A stretch of DNA of 64,000 nt from Sipunculus nudus. Lineage: Eukaryota; Annelida; Sipuncula; Golfingiida; Sipunculidae. Numbering within the stretch: position 1 is the stretch's first letter; every line of letters begins with the position of its first letter. Location of the stretch: positions 38,465,027 through 38,529,026 of the forward strand of contig CM049308.1 of assembly GCA_026874595.1 (NCBI GenBank), read 5' to 3'. Position numbers and translations under genes: made by a program. This document shows, piece after piece, positions 27,448 through 42,200 of this stretch. The notes beneath the pieces were generated by a model, which saw only the letters and a program-made list of their open reading frames with translations, had not been told where the DNA came from and did no database searches.

Positions 27448-30400
27448 AAGAAAGAGAGAAAGAAAGATAGAGAAAGAAAGAGAAAAAGCAGAGGAGAGAG
27501 AGAGAGAGAGAGAAAGAGAGACCTAGACTGCCAGAGAGAGAGAGAAAGAGAGGCTCTCTGGTAATTACTGCCTGACCCAGCCTGACCCAGACACTCACAG
27601 TGGCAGTAGGTCAGACCTGAAGGTGTTATGTAACTGCCCAGTACACTGCATTTATACTGATCTGATGTAAACAATGAAGTCATGGTACCTGGAAACTTGA
27701 ATAAAATCTACAGTTTTTGATCAATTGGTTTCAAATTTCAGATTTTAACAGATGAAATGTTAATGTGTAAATGCTGTGAAAATTAAATCCACAGCACTAA
27801 CAGGAAATATTTGAATATTTATAATTTTTTAAATGGTATCAGGAAAAAAAAGAAAAGTATTCTCAGCTATAAAACTAATACATGTGTTAAAATTAATCCA
27901 AGGATCAAAACACCCAATATATCATACCAGGAGCAAACTGGAGTTGGGAATGTTTAATTTTATGAACTGAAATAAAGGACCAGTAATATAAATTTTAATT
28001 ATTTAGCCAGTATCATGTAACAACTGATACAACCATGAGTTATAAGTAAAAAAAATTAAAATCTTTAATGAGCACTTGTCTGAGTAATATTTTAAATTTT
28101 TGACATATTTATTTATTATTTTAATTTTGTAATAAATGTAAACCAACAAGTTAAACACCTGGAAAAGACCTGGAAATTTAGATTAATTTAATATAATCAA
28201 CTGCATCCTTGTCTATCATTATCTTGCTTCATATAATCCCTAATAGTGAACAACAATTTATTTTAATTATTTATTTTTCATTTTTATGGTTGAAATGAAA
28301 AATACCCAATGGTGACTGCATGGTGTCATTTGAAATACAATTTTGGCCATCCATGGAAGATCCATAAATGATCAGTAATTGCAAGGTAATCCCCTGTAAC
28401 TCATTAACTATAAATTCCTTTTCCATTTATTTTTTTAAGTTCTTATCATAAACCAAGAATTAAAACTAGATGTGTCGGAACGACACAAATGCCCCCGCCT
28501 GGGGCAAATTAGAAACATTTGTAAAATTTTGAAAATTTTTTTAAGTTCAGGAGGTGTCGTATGGTCAAAAGTAGGTCAACAAGGGCAAAATGCAAACTCG
28601 ATCTGTAACGGGTCATTATCAAGCAACACACCAAAAATCATGCCAGTATATGCAGGCATTGTGAAAAAAAGTCCATACATGTGCATTTTCCATAACAATT
28701 TCTGTCTTTCATGAAATTTTTTATGTTTAGGAGCCGTAAAACAACCAAAAGTAGGTCAACCAGGACGAAACGCGAACTTGATCTGTAACTGTCATTATCT
28801 GCCCACACATAAAAAATCAGGGTGGTATCTGCAGGCATTGAGGAAAAAAAGTCAGTACATATGCATTTGTTATGAAAATTTCTATTTTTCATGAAACTTT
28901 CTATGTTCAGGAGCAGTCAAATGGTCAAAGTAGGTCAACTGGGACAAAACAAAAACTTGATCTGTAACTGGTCATTATCTGCCTACACACCAAAAATCAG
29001 GCCCATATCTGCAGGAACTGCGAAAAAAAGTCCATACATGTGCACTTTTTATGAAATTTTCTATGTTAGAGCACCGTCAAATGGTCAAAAGTAGGTCAAC
29101 TGGGACAAAACGTGAACTCCATCTGTAACTGGTCATTATCTGCCCACACACCAAAAATCAGGCCAATATCTGCAGGTATTGCAAAGAAAAGTCTGTACAA
29201 GTGTATTTGTCATGATAATTTTTATTTAACATGAAATTTTCTATGTTCAGGAGCCGTAAAACAATCAAAAGTAGGTCAACTGGGACGAAACGCCAACTCG
29301 ATCTGTAACTGGTCAATATCTGCCCACACAACAAAAATCAGGCCAATATCTGCAGGCATTGCGAAAAAAAGTCTGAACATGTGTATTTGTCATGAAATTT
29401 CATATTTTTCATGAAATTTTCTATGTTCAGGAGCCGTAAAACGGTCAAAAGTAGGTCAACTGGGATGAAACGCAAACTCGATTTGTAACTGGTCTATATC
29501 TGCCAACACACCAAAAATCAGGCCAATATCTGCAGGCATTGCGAAAAAAAGTCCATACATGTGTATCTGTCATGAATATTTCTATTTTTCATGAAATTTT
29601 CTAAGTTAAGGAGGCGTAAAACGTTCAAAAGTAGGTCAACCGGGACGAAACGCGAACTCGATCTGTAACTGGTCATTATCTGCCCACACACAAAAAATCA
29701 GGCCAATATATGCAGGAATTGCGAAGAAAAGTCTGTAGAAGTGTATTTGTCTTGATAATTTTTATTTAACATGAAATTTTCTAAGTTTAGGAGCCGTAAA
29801 ACAGTCAAAAGTAGGTCAACTGGGACAAAACGCGAACTCGATCTGTAACTGGTCATTATCTGCCTACACACCAAAAATCAGGCCAATATCTGCAGGCATT
29901 GCGAAAAAAAGTCCGTACATGTGTATTTGTCACGAAATTTCTATTTTTCATGAAATTTTTTAAGTTTAGGAGCCGTAAAACGGTCAAAAATAGGTCAACC
30001 AGGATGAAATGCGAACTCGATCTGTAACTGGTCTAAATCTGCCTACACACCAAAAATCAGGCCAATATCTGCAGGCATTGCAAAAAAAAGTCCGTACAAC
30101 TGTTTGATTTCGGAAGGACAGAATGACGGACATGGGTAAAACTATATGCCCCGGCCACTTTGTGGCGGGGGCATAAAAAAATTTTATTGTTATGTTTATG
30201 GCCTAAACAAATACTAGTGGAGGGGGTTGGACAGTTAGATCCAGTTGAAGCCACCCAAGAGCTGGCTGGCTGCAGAGTGCCTCGCTTCAAGCATGCATAA
30301 TTGGCCTGAACGGTCAATGTGGGGACATAAAAGAGGGGCTTCAGTACAGCCAAGGTGTGATATGGTCTCATAAAAAGCTAGTTTTTGACCAATTACTTTT

Positions 30401-33400
30401 AAAACTTCAGAATTTAGAAGCTAAAATCCTTACGTGTGCAAGATATGAAAATTTAATCAACAGTGCTTACAGGGAAAAAACATGCCATGGCCAAAGTTGG
30501 GCAAAATTTAAGGTACTGATTTTATATTTATACTAATAACTTATAAAATTTGAAAAATTCAGAACTAATTTTGGGAATACAATTGAATCTTGATTAAATA
30601 ATGTTATATCCCTGGCAAAAAATGTCTACCTTCAGCAATTTTCATGTTAAGAGAGTAAATATATTTCTTGATTTTTTACAAAGTGCATTATGTTTGGGCC
30701 TAGAACTTAAAACAATTACACAATACTGACATCATTTCTGGCATATGCATAGCGAATGTATAGAAAAATATGTATATTATATATGATCAAAGTCAGATCA
30801 GTGGTTTTGATATTAGGCAATCTTAAAGTGTAACAATGGGGTTCTAATGGAAAAATGAAGTTTTTTCTTAATATCTCGAAGGAATGCAGTCCTAGTGACC
30901 AAACTTTAAGTATGGTAGAGGATTTGGGGGACATCTCACTGTATGCAAAATTTAAGGAACTTAGAGCTGAAGCTGGGGAGCTGAGATCTAGTGAACTGCA
31001 TAACACTAGCTTGATGTAAACAATATGTGACATGGTGCTTGAAAACTTGAATAAAAGCTACAGTTTTTGATCAACTGGTTTCAATTTTTTTGTTTTTACA
31101 GTTGAAATGGTAACAAAAACATGCTTTGAAAATTAAATCCACAGCAGTTACAGGAAAAAAACGTGCCATGGTCAAACTTGGGCAAAATTTAAGGTACCAA
31201 TTTTATATTTTTGCCAATATTTAAAAAAATTAAACAGATTTTGATCTAATTTTTGGTATACAATTAAATTTTGATTATTTAAAGTAGTATTACTGAAAAA
31301 AAATTCCTACCTTTAACACTTTTGGTCTTAAGTGACAAAATATCTTTCCTCATTTTTTTACAAAGTCCATTATGTTTGGGCCCATAAAATTTTTAAATTA
31401 AATAATACTGACTAAATTTCTGGCATGTACATAGGAACCATATAGAGGAATATTTATGGTAAATATGAAGGAAACCAGATGAAAGGTTTTGATATTAGGC
31501 AGTCCTGAAGTGTGAAAATAGATTTCTAATAAAAAATTGAGGTTTTTCCTTAATATCTCGAAGGAACGAAGTCATATTGACCCAATTTTTGGCATGGTAG
31601 GAGATTTTGGGGACATCTAACTGTATGCTGAATTTCAGATTCGTAGGTCCAATGGTGTCGAAACGTGCCAGTCTTACGGACGGACATCCAGATGGACGGC
31701 ACGACAGACGGACGGACGGCACGACAGATGGACGGACGACAGACAATGGACCACGACTATAGCTTAGATGACTTATAGTCAGCTGAGCTAAAAATTAATT
31801 CAAGATGTGCTTCAGGTTCTACATTTGTAAAAACAAAGGTCCTAATATCAGAATATGCATGATCCACTTGCCTCAGCATGAAAATTATGGGATTCAGAAC
31901 ATTTGTAACATGCTAAACACTTGCACACTGAAAAAAAAGAATGAAAAAAGAGTTAGTAGCATCATTTTCAATAATGTTAAAAAAAATGAATGATACTTAA
32001 AAAAAGTGAGTTCGCAGGACTAAATGAAAATTTTGTCTTAAAACCATATTTCATTTGAAAAATTATAATGTATTACTTTTATAATTATTTTGGTTCCACA
32101 TAATATTTAAAGTTAAAGCCGGACAGGACAGATTTAAGCATACAAAGCTGCAGCAATCCTGACAGACTAAAGCATTAAATATACAGAGTAACTGTTGTTA
32201 CATTCAATATGTCTGAGGGCATTTAAACAGTCCACTTGTAAATTGCTGCAAATTTCATCCTCACTCTGGGAGGTAAGACTTTTAAATTACCATCTTGTTA
32301 ATGGAACACCTGGAAATACAGTTATTGTGATCAAAGGTTATGGTGCTTTTGTTGCTTTTATAAATAAATTTGGGGTCACAAGGTCAAAGGGGTCATCTGT
32401 TCACATATTAAGTTTCCAGATGATAACTCCAGTTTAGTTTGACATATTGGTTTCAAACTTAACTTATTAATGGCTCACCACTAGAGGCTCACCTGTCAAT
32501 TTGTGGTCCAAACGTCAAGGTTACAGGATCTATTTCTTTAAAAAAAATTTTTATGCATTTCAAGCCAAACTTTTCATCACAAACCTTCCATCTTCAGTAA
32601 AATGGAATTAAGTTAATGAGTAACTGTTGTTACATTCAAATTGTTTGTGGGGGTCGAAACAGTCTATTGGTAAATTGCTCCAATTATCACCATCACTCTG
32701 GGAGGTAATACTTCCAGGTTATCATTTTATTAGGGGGATACCTGGAAATACATATATTGGATCTAAGGTTACCATGGTGCATTTTTTGCTAAGTATCATC
32801 TAGGTGTCAGACATTTATAGGAACCTCTCTGATATCAGACGGCTACTGGATGTGGATAATCCCATGAAATAAGTTGTATCATGAATAAAATCAGGCTAAC
32901 AAGAAAACACTGGTCCCACCACACACAGGCTGTTCTTGTAGTTTATGTTCACACATTTATAGCATTTAGGGTACCTGCCAATTTCATCCAAATATATGTA
33001 CATTAAACAAGGACCAGATGAACCAGAGTTTTGCAAAGGTATTTTTACAATTAGTGACCTTTCAACTTCCATTCACATATATATGACCAACCACCTTAGG
33101 AGGTTAAATGGTGTTTCCGTTTGTTGACACTGCTGTGTTTACAAACAGCTTGTATATAAACAAGCTTATACATCAGTCACTATAGGATCTTTTCAGTAAG
33201 GGAATTACAGTTCATTAATATGTAGAGAAAGAAATGGAGAAATTACACAAGTTTTATAAAAATGGTAAGGGAATATAGCCAGCTTTAAGGGCCATATGCT
33301 CAAAAAATGTCTAAAGTTAAACGATGTTAAAACAGGAAATTTAAATAGTGGTTACGTTAACCTGTATGCTCAACAGTGTTTAACTTTAATTAATGTCTAT

Positions 33401-36400
33401 TCTATTTCTAAAATTAATGAGAGCAATATATTGGAAGAGTGTCTACAGTGTTTGAAGTATAATGGAATTTAGTTTTATATAGTTTAACGGTAAACAGTAG
33501 TTTTAACTGACTTGAATGCACCAAGCTGGGTTTAACTAATGACTCATTGTTAAATATAAACCCATGTTAACCTGACCTACTGACATTTCCTGGACTAAAA
33601 TTATGCCAAATCTTGTAAACCATGTGTAACATAGCAACAATGACACATTGCAAGGAGCCAAGGAAGGTGCTTATGATCAATTCTGATCTTACTTATTCTA
33701 AATACTGATGGCATTTACAGGATCTTACTTTCACCTAGTTTTGCTGGTAACAATAATAATTAACCTACATATCTGGTGGAACAGTAGCATGTTCATGGGT
33801 CAACCATTAAAGCTATGTTAGGTATAAGTACTTCTTTAGTGAAAACTTGGAAACACTTTTAAATAGGTCTACAGGCCTAATGTGAACCTGTACAATGGGA
33901 TATACATAAGAAATAATGCTACCCTAATTACATGCATGACTGCTGTATGAAAATTGTTTCATTACTTTTTCCGTACATGTGATACATGTACATGTACAAA
34001 ACAGCTACTAAATAATTTGAACTTAGAGTACAAGCACCAAATACACATACATCACTCCTGAGATACTGGCATGGAATAACACTGTGCAAAAATTATTGTA
34101 GGTGGCCCTACCAGCCCTGTGTACAAGAAAACCGATAAGGAGGTATGCACGGACATCCAGAATTTCAAGTTAATATGTTAAACCACTCTTGACTTATTAG
34201 CACATATGCATGCAACCTAAGGACAAGCATAGGTGGAGCCACAAGTCTTGTATACAACAAAACAATCCGAAATGTATGGACATGTAAAATTATAGGCAGA
34301 TATGTCAAATCAGTCAATTTTAATAAGCAGGGACATATACTGTGCAAAAATTATTGTAGGTGGCGAGGCCAGTCTTGTATAAGATGAAGCTGTCCAAGAT
34401 GTATGGATATTCACAAATTTAGGTTGATATAACAAAACCCTCCTGAGATATAAGCAGGGACATACACTGTGCAAAAATCACTGAGGGTGGTGACACCAAG
34501 CTCAGCTGAGGAAGGCAGTTGCCCCCAATTCAGGTTTAGCTAAAATGCCAGGTGCAGCTACTGCACTGAATGAACTTTGGCCAGTTGCCAAATCTGAAAT
34601 AGTTGACAGTCTGCAAACTTATATATACAATGTAGATACAAACAAAATCTGGTCCTGTTGCCAAATCTTTTATACCATAAAATCTCCACTTAAAACCGCA
34701 CTTCCGATTAAAACCGCACCCAGACTTCGCCGAAATTCCAGGTGAGACATCGCGAGAGGCTCAAATACTAAGAACCCCCCTTTAAAACCGCACAAACTTT
34801 CACTACGGAATGATTTGACAAAAGACACAATCAAGCTGTCATCTAGAAATGAACACTAGTAGGTTGCAACTCCGCCATTCCTGTCCACTTTAAAATTCCT
34901 TGGGCATTTTATTTAAACACATCGTTACACTTTTGCAGGGTCACTCAAGCATGAAGTTTGGGAAGACGTAAGGGCCGGTGAACCTCCGCCTGTTTATACA
35001 GATTTTATATTCCGTGTCGTATTTTTGCTTGCTACTGATTTGTCATTATATTTTGGAAAAAAATATTCTGCTGATCCATTTCAAGTCATAAGTACATAAT
35101 GAAAGACTCAGGCTACAGTGCAGTATCAAGCTGAAATATTCATAAGACTTTGTTTAGAATAAAAGCAGATGTATATTGAAAGCAAAATCAGAATACAGAT
35201 ATATTTTATTCATTGAATTATCTTGCACATAAGCTGGATATGGGCACCAGTTATTTATACTTCCTGTTAAGCTTACATATTATATACCCCAACAGCTCAA
35301 GGTCTCTTACTGAAGGTCTCTTACTCAACACATCTTCTACCTTTGTTTACAAAAGTATCTCACTGTCCTTTCATTCTTAAGGTCCAATAACTCTGCCAAA
35401 AATCATTTAGATATTGATCAAGGGCAACAAAAATCATTTTTGTGCAATGTTATAGAATTTGAAACAACAGTTTTGAGGAAGAAGACTATTGCAGCCCTAA
35501 GTTTGATATAGGCTTAAGCTGTGTTTCCAGGTATCCGTAAATCTCATACACCTCGTACGCAAAAAATTGCATCCCTCTTTTTAAGATGAACTGTTTCCAT
35601 GTGTACATTTTGACGTGCTCCATATGCGTATCCGCAAAAATGGCCCACATCCAAACAGATCGGTGAGCGATTCATCCGTTTTGTGGATGGCTAAAATGCC
35701 TATATTCCCCAACAGTGCCCCGGCGCAGGGTGTGATGAGACACATTGACCTTCTTCTTTCCTGTCATCCTTGCAGTTTTAAAAGAGGCATGCGAAAAAGG
35801 TATCCGCAAGAAAAACGTACGTACTTATGGAAACAGTTTTTGCACACTGCGCTATGGAGCGTGTTTTGCGGATATGATTTTTATGGATACATGGAAACGC
35901 AGCTTTACTGGGCCACATGAAAAACTTCAGCTTTCTATGACTCTATAAAATATCAATGAACCAAATTTATTCTTAATTCTTGTAAAATATTAAACAATTC
36001 AATTTGACATTTTTATCATAGTTTCATCACTGAAAGAGGCTAAAATTACAATTTTTTAAGGGTAAAAAGCAGGTCAATGCAGGTGGCACCAAAACAAAAC
36101 TCAATTTCAAATATGATTTATGTGACCAACATTTGCATAAAAATTGGTGATGCTAACTCCTGCTGTTTCTGAAATTGTATTGTTAGTATGCTTACTTGGC
36201 CAAATGATTAATTTCAAATTCCTGTAACTCGGCCAAAATTCACCTAACCCAAACCACTTGAACAAAATTGGGAAAGCTCAACACTGAGATCATTTCTGTG
36301 AAATATTAAATACTTTGGGTGAATGATTTTGGAGAAGAAGATTTTTAAAGGTTTCTAGCTTTTTCCCATAAAATGTAAGTTAATGAAGTTGGCACCACAC

Positions 36401-39250
36401 ATAGCTGAATCCTGTAAAATTTAACATGTTACTGAATTTTGCATAAAATTTGGTGATGCTAGATCTGCAGGTTCTGAGACTATAATTTTATGCCAAATGC
36501 TTACATGGTGTAAGTTGTAAGTTGCAAGGTATAAGTTCAGCTTCTCATAACTCAAGCAAAAACACCCAACTGGAACCATTGAACAAACTTATAAGCAATT
36601 GTTTCTGGGATTACTACTGTGAAATATTATACAAATTGGCAGGACAGTTACAGAAAAGATTTTGAAAGAATTTTTTAGCTTTTCCCCGTAAAATTGAAGT
36701 CAATACAGATAGCAAAATAATAAGCCCAATCTGAAAGAGTTTTGCAGATGACTGATTTTTGCATAAGAACTAGTGATGCTAGCTCCTGCTGTTTTGGAGG
36801 TAGCATCAGTTTACATTCAGCTGATGGATAACAGCTGACAGAAAACACCACACAACCATAAAAGCTCACAGGTTCGCTAAAATATAATGATTATCTTTTT
36901 TTAAATCAGCAGTATAACACTGGCTACACCAAAAACTGATGATAACCATACAATTAAAGCTTACTTTGTAACCAGTCGAGGTTGCCATGATGATACATTC
37001 AAAGTTTTGTCCACGAATGAGAGGGAATTTTCCATGTCGTTCTTCATGGCCCCAGATCCCAGCATTCATCGTGTTACGGACAATCACCTGCCCCTCATCA
37101 AAACGTACACTCAAATGCAATGGAATCTGCTGTTCCCCATCTGGCACTGGACCACTTTGTAAATTGATGCAAAACCTGTGAAAAATGCAGTGATTTTTAA
37201 CTGGAAGATTTTTCTTGTATGCAAGTGTATGTTGATGTATTATTAACTGTCCATGCACTTTATTACTTGGGATACAACAATTAGATGTGATACGACAGGT
37301 CATATCAATGCTCGTGGGCCATATGGCTTATACATTGTTAATACAGTTGGCTTATAAAAGCCAGGCACTCCATGTACTCAGTGACACAAAGCTCCAGAAT
37401 GAAATTGACAAGCCTCATGTGGCATGAGACGTCACTATATGCTCTGTGCAAAGGAATGAAACTGACAAGGTTGTCTCTGCATGTGTGAAAGTGCTGGCAT
37501 GGATGCGCTTTTGACATGTTTTACTTGAGTACTTATAATAAAAATACTGTACAGTTTAGGTAAACCTAATAGCACATGTTGGTGTTATGTTAATTGAGCA
37601 TTGCCTCAAGAACATTGGCTGGTGCAAAGTGTGACGTCTATGGCATATATTAGAAAAGATTTTAATATAGCAATACATGTTGTTTTTACTCTTCCCTGAC
37701 AATTTGGGGCTGACAGTGTCAGAAATACTAAGTGTAACCGGACGATGTCGGTACATAATTTAGTTTTTTTTATACATTATTTGGGATAAGTACGGTTTTT
37801 GACTAGTCTTTACGGTAGTTGCATTCAACGCACCAGCTACGTCATCCACCATGTTTTACTTGTATGGAGCTAGGACCGCGCCCTGCTGAGTTGAATTACC
37901 GACATTACAGGTGATGATATGTGTAGAGCAATGCAGAGAATGGTCCAGGTATATTTCTGTAGTCTTCTGATCAGTTGTATCTCCATAGTAATTAGGGGCA
38001 TGAGTTTAGTTTTATCTAGTCAGAGCCCAGATGGGCCCGCCATGTTCGGAGACGAGATCTGAGGTACTTTATAACATCTTACTCTTTAGTTATTCAGAAT
38101 TATGACGCGTATGAGAGAAAACCTGTGTTATCATGTGAGATTAATTGTTTGGCAATACTGTGAATCTAGGCCACAGAGTTAACACCGTGTATCGGCGCAA
38201 TTAAGGAATCTTGACTTTTGTACATGCGCCCGATAGATGGCGCCACTGGTTGCAAATGGCATCTTGTACTGTTGTAAAGCGCCTGTTTATCTTCCTGACG
38301 CAATTCTGGTATTTGTTGAGAATTAGTATGAACTAAAGGCTCACCAGTTTGTGTATAATAGGAGAATCCATTGAGTATCACTTAAGACAGTGTTTCTAAG
38401 GTTTAAATTACATATATGCACAGGGTTAATTTTAGGAAATATATCCCATACCCGTCTTGCATGAGATTAAGTCGGATGTAAGGGTCTGTTGATATTTCAG
38501 TATATAAGTCCATTTAGTGAGATGGATGGTTTTATTATTTAGAAGTTATTTCTACCATGCGATGCATATTATTTTCTTTTTATTTAATTCACAATACAGA
38601 GTTGATAGCTACTAATGTGTTCGTTAATACCCATTCTTACCTATACGGATGCACATATTATGTTGCCTTGTAATTTCTCACTGTAGATAACTGTTTGAGT
38701 AGGCATAGTAAATATATGAACCAGAACTGTACGGATATCAGTCTAATGTGAGGAGTTATCACCTGTATGTTTTGTTTCTTTTAATATCTGATAGGGAATA
38801 ATGTAAGACCATACCTAGAGTATATATTGCCAATGTTGTATTTTCATGACATTGTCATTGTTTCGCTTATATGAGAGTTTTACTCTATTGTTTCAGATGG
38901 AAATACGCCAGCCACACACATATATTCACACCACATGTACTCATGGAAATAAAGTGAAGTTATGCCAAGTTGTGTCTTATTCGTAGTAAAACATACTACA
39001 TCTTTCTGGTGGCAGCAGGTGGGATTTGGCATGATAATAAAGTGGCTGGCGGGTGATAGTGGCCTTCGATGAGACCAGGTGCAGTGAATGGTCACATTGT
39101 TTGGAGGAGCTGTATCTATTGGGACTGTGAACGACACTGGTTGTTTATAAGCCATCAGGTGATTACAGCTGTGTTGAGCTGATGAGTGGACTTGCAGCTG
39201 ATAAAGCCATCCAGGGGACTATGGCTGTATTAATGAATGGACTTTCCTAT

Positions 39251-39298
<48 letters not shown>

Positions 39299-42200
39299 TC
39301 AAGTGGCTGTTAATTTATACAGCATTTGGCGATACTCACCTGATGCAGAGCTCTAGGACTATGATGATGTGTTAAGTTTTACAGGGAACTTAAAGTTGTA
39401 TGGCATAAATACTAAGAAGTCCTGTTGACACTTTTTATCTTCCTTTACCGAAAACAACAGTTGTGAACTATCCATTCCTTGGAAGTCCGTTTGATGGTCT
39501 ACAAGGGGACTTTGTTTATAAATGTGGGAACCTGCAGTATTATGGACTTGGTTACTTGTCATTAGTGGACTTGTGTATCAAACATTACAAGAACACCTGT
39601 CATTATTAATGGTCATCTCTTAAATACCTGCAGTTTGTATTTTATAACTGAGAAGTGACAACCTATGCAGATGTGTATAATATTATTTTTGCTCAAGCTT
39701 ATAGGGAGTGTAATGTATGGTGATACTGTTGCATGAATCCCGTTCATATTAAATATGGACTCCAGCCATTTATGTGTGATATAATTATCAGTTGTCAGAA
39801 TTTTAAGTTGGTCCTTTGCTGATGGTTGATTATACTAGGTGGAAAGAAAGAATCCTAGTTATTTCTTTTCTCCAGCCATATGCTAACTGCTGTTGACATT
39901 AAACTGAGACAGGTGAGATAAGACAGTGGGTATCTGGAATATGAATATATGCTACATGGTATTATATGTAGGTTTGGTTTTGTGAATACACAAGAACAAT
40001 GTGATTAACAGAGAACGGGTATTTAACAACCTGATAAGTGAATAATTGGAACATGAATATGATACAGTACTTATCCAGTTTGAGTATCTGACTTTTGAAT
40101 ACATGTATTTTAATGATGTTCTTGTACATCAAGTGACATTGGGCCAAATTGGATATTTATGTGACCAGGTTTTGGTATCTCTTGCCAGTTTCATGTTTTG
40201 CTTTACATTTGGTTTTGTATAATGCTCATCAGAAGTAAGTGAATAAGACCAGGTATGTAAGACTGCATGATCATGTATTGGCAGAGTGTGAGACTAAAAT
40301 ATTTATTGTGTTTAACTCAAGTCATGGTTGAAATTGAGGTACCCAATTTGAATGTGTATTTGTTTTACTTTGCTGATTATTAGGGAATACACTCAAGTTG
40401 CTATGATGTTCATTGTTGCTTGTATAAGAACAAAACAGGCATGTTAGTGGCCCTGTTGTGTAGATTGCCATAAGACATGAATGGTTATATGATTTTATGA
40501 GATTTTGTGTCCTGTTGTTGGCAGGGTTTTCCAGGAAAGGTTTGCTATGTTTGGAACTTCCCAGGGACACTGTGTTTGATATTGCAGAGAATACCTTGCT
40601 ATTAAGACTTGATGTGATTGACTAGTACTACACACAGATTTGTTGGTATGTGCATGTTTATTTGCTACAACTGATTATTGATACCCTTATTGTGCAATGC
40701 TAATAGCATTTGTTATGTAGTAGAACTTCATTGATGATATTCACTCAACAGTCTAAGAGATACTCCATATACTAGTTGACTGGTACTACGTTGTAACTTT
40801 CACATTGACAAGACTGTTTTGTATGTGATAACATGTCCCAAACCGGCACTGATCAAGCTGATCAGGGAGCCGGTGCCCTGAATGAAATGGAACTGTTGCA
40901 GAGGCAGGTTGAGCAGATGCAAGCTCTTCTTCAAAGAGCAGGAATTGATCCACGTCAGCAAAGTGCCCCTCCAAGTGCCAGCCCTCCATTGGGAAGGACT
41001 GAGAGGGATGATCCAGTCCCAACTCGTGTAGTTTATACTCAGAGAAAACTGTCTAAATTTGCTGGAGAGAGAGGCAAATTAGAGGACTGGGTCTTAGAGG
41101 CCAAAAGTGCTCTTAGAGCCCAAGGTGTACAGGGACAGGAAGCTGTTGAGTTTTTATTAGGCCATTTGGAGGGTCCAGCGAAAAGTGAAATACGATATGC
41201 TCCTGATTCAGAGAAGGTTGATGCAGCAGCGGTATTTACTCTTCTTCAGGAAGCATTTGGTGAACGATTGTCTGCATCTCAGCTGTTAGATAGCTTCTAT
41301 GGAAGGAAACAGCAGGACAAAGAAACCTTGCGTGATTTCTCATATGGACTCATGAACCTTTTAGACAGAGCTCTGGGCCAGGACCCAGAAGCTGTGGCAA
41401 ACAGGGACAAAACTCTTCGCGACAGGTTTGCCGAGCGAGTTCGTGATTCCGGACTAAGGAGGGAGTTAAAGAGACGCACTAGAGATCAGCCTGAAATCTC
41501 TTTTCGTGCATTAAGGGAGGAAGCTATTAGATGGGCGGAGGAAGACTTAGTTCAGCCCACACCAAAAACTGTTAGTTCATATAAGGTCAAAGCAGACGAA
41601 CCCCCAAGCTCTGATGAGAAGAGCGAGGTCAGGAGATTACTAGAGGTAGTTGAAAAACAGCAGAAGTGCCATGAAGAGCTGCTTCAGAATCAGCAACAAC
41701 TGCTAGAGCTCCTGCAGCACCAAAATGTGGGAAACCAGAATCGCCAAATGTCCGAAAATACCGTTAGGAAGGATCAGTCAGAATCACCCCGAAAGTGTTT
41801 CTATTGCTCCTCAACGGACCATCTAATCAGAAATTGTCCTAAACGTGTTGCTAGTAGAAGGGACAAGAAAGGGGCTAATCCAGATGCGAAGACTGCTAGT
41901 AACACAGGCAGTACCCCTAATGACACCCAGAACAACTCTATTCGGGGGAATCTTGCACCCCAGGCGACAGTTCTAGAGAATACGATTGGTGGTCGTCCAT
42001 TGGTTACAGCGAGGGTGGAAGGCGTCGAGTTGGAATGTTTACTAGATACCGGGTCTATGGTTTCTACAATGACTGATGATTTCTTCCACAGATACATTGA
42101 AAGGGAAGACACCCAACTAGGAGATAAGTGGGTACAGGTTACTGCTGCAAACGGACTAGAGGTACCCTACCAGGGTATTGTCACAGTAAACGTGGAGATT

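Larger units (their letters stand above)
39001..40832 (+). other. Retrotransposon leader, 1.8 kb
   Basis: Between the 5' LTR and the Gag start. It has no long open frame. It contains a run of about 42 A starting at 39255. The leader is long for a gypsy element. Confidence 0.7.

Noticed and set aside
27325-27683. R/E-rich and S/L-rich frames
   Set aside because: Products of the (GA)n microsatellite read on either strand.
38166-38381. 71-codon minus-strand frame, repeated at 46578-46793
   Set aside because: It is the same LTR sequence in both copies and has no protein features; its conservation reflects LTR identity only.
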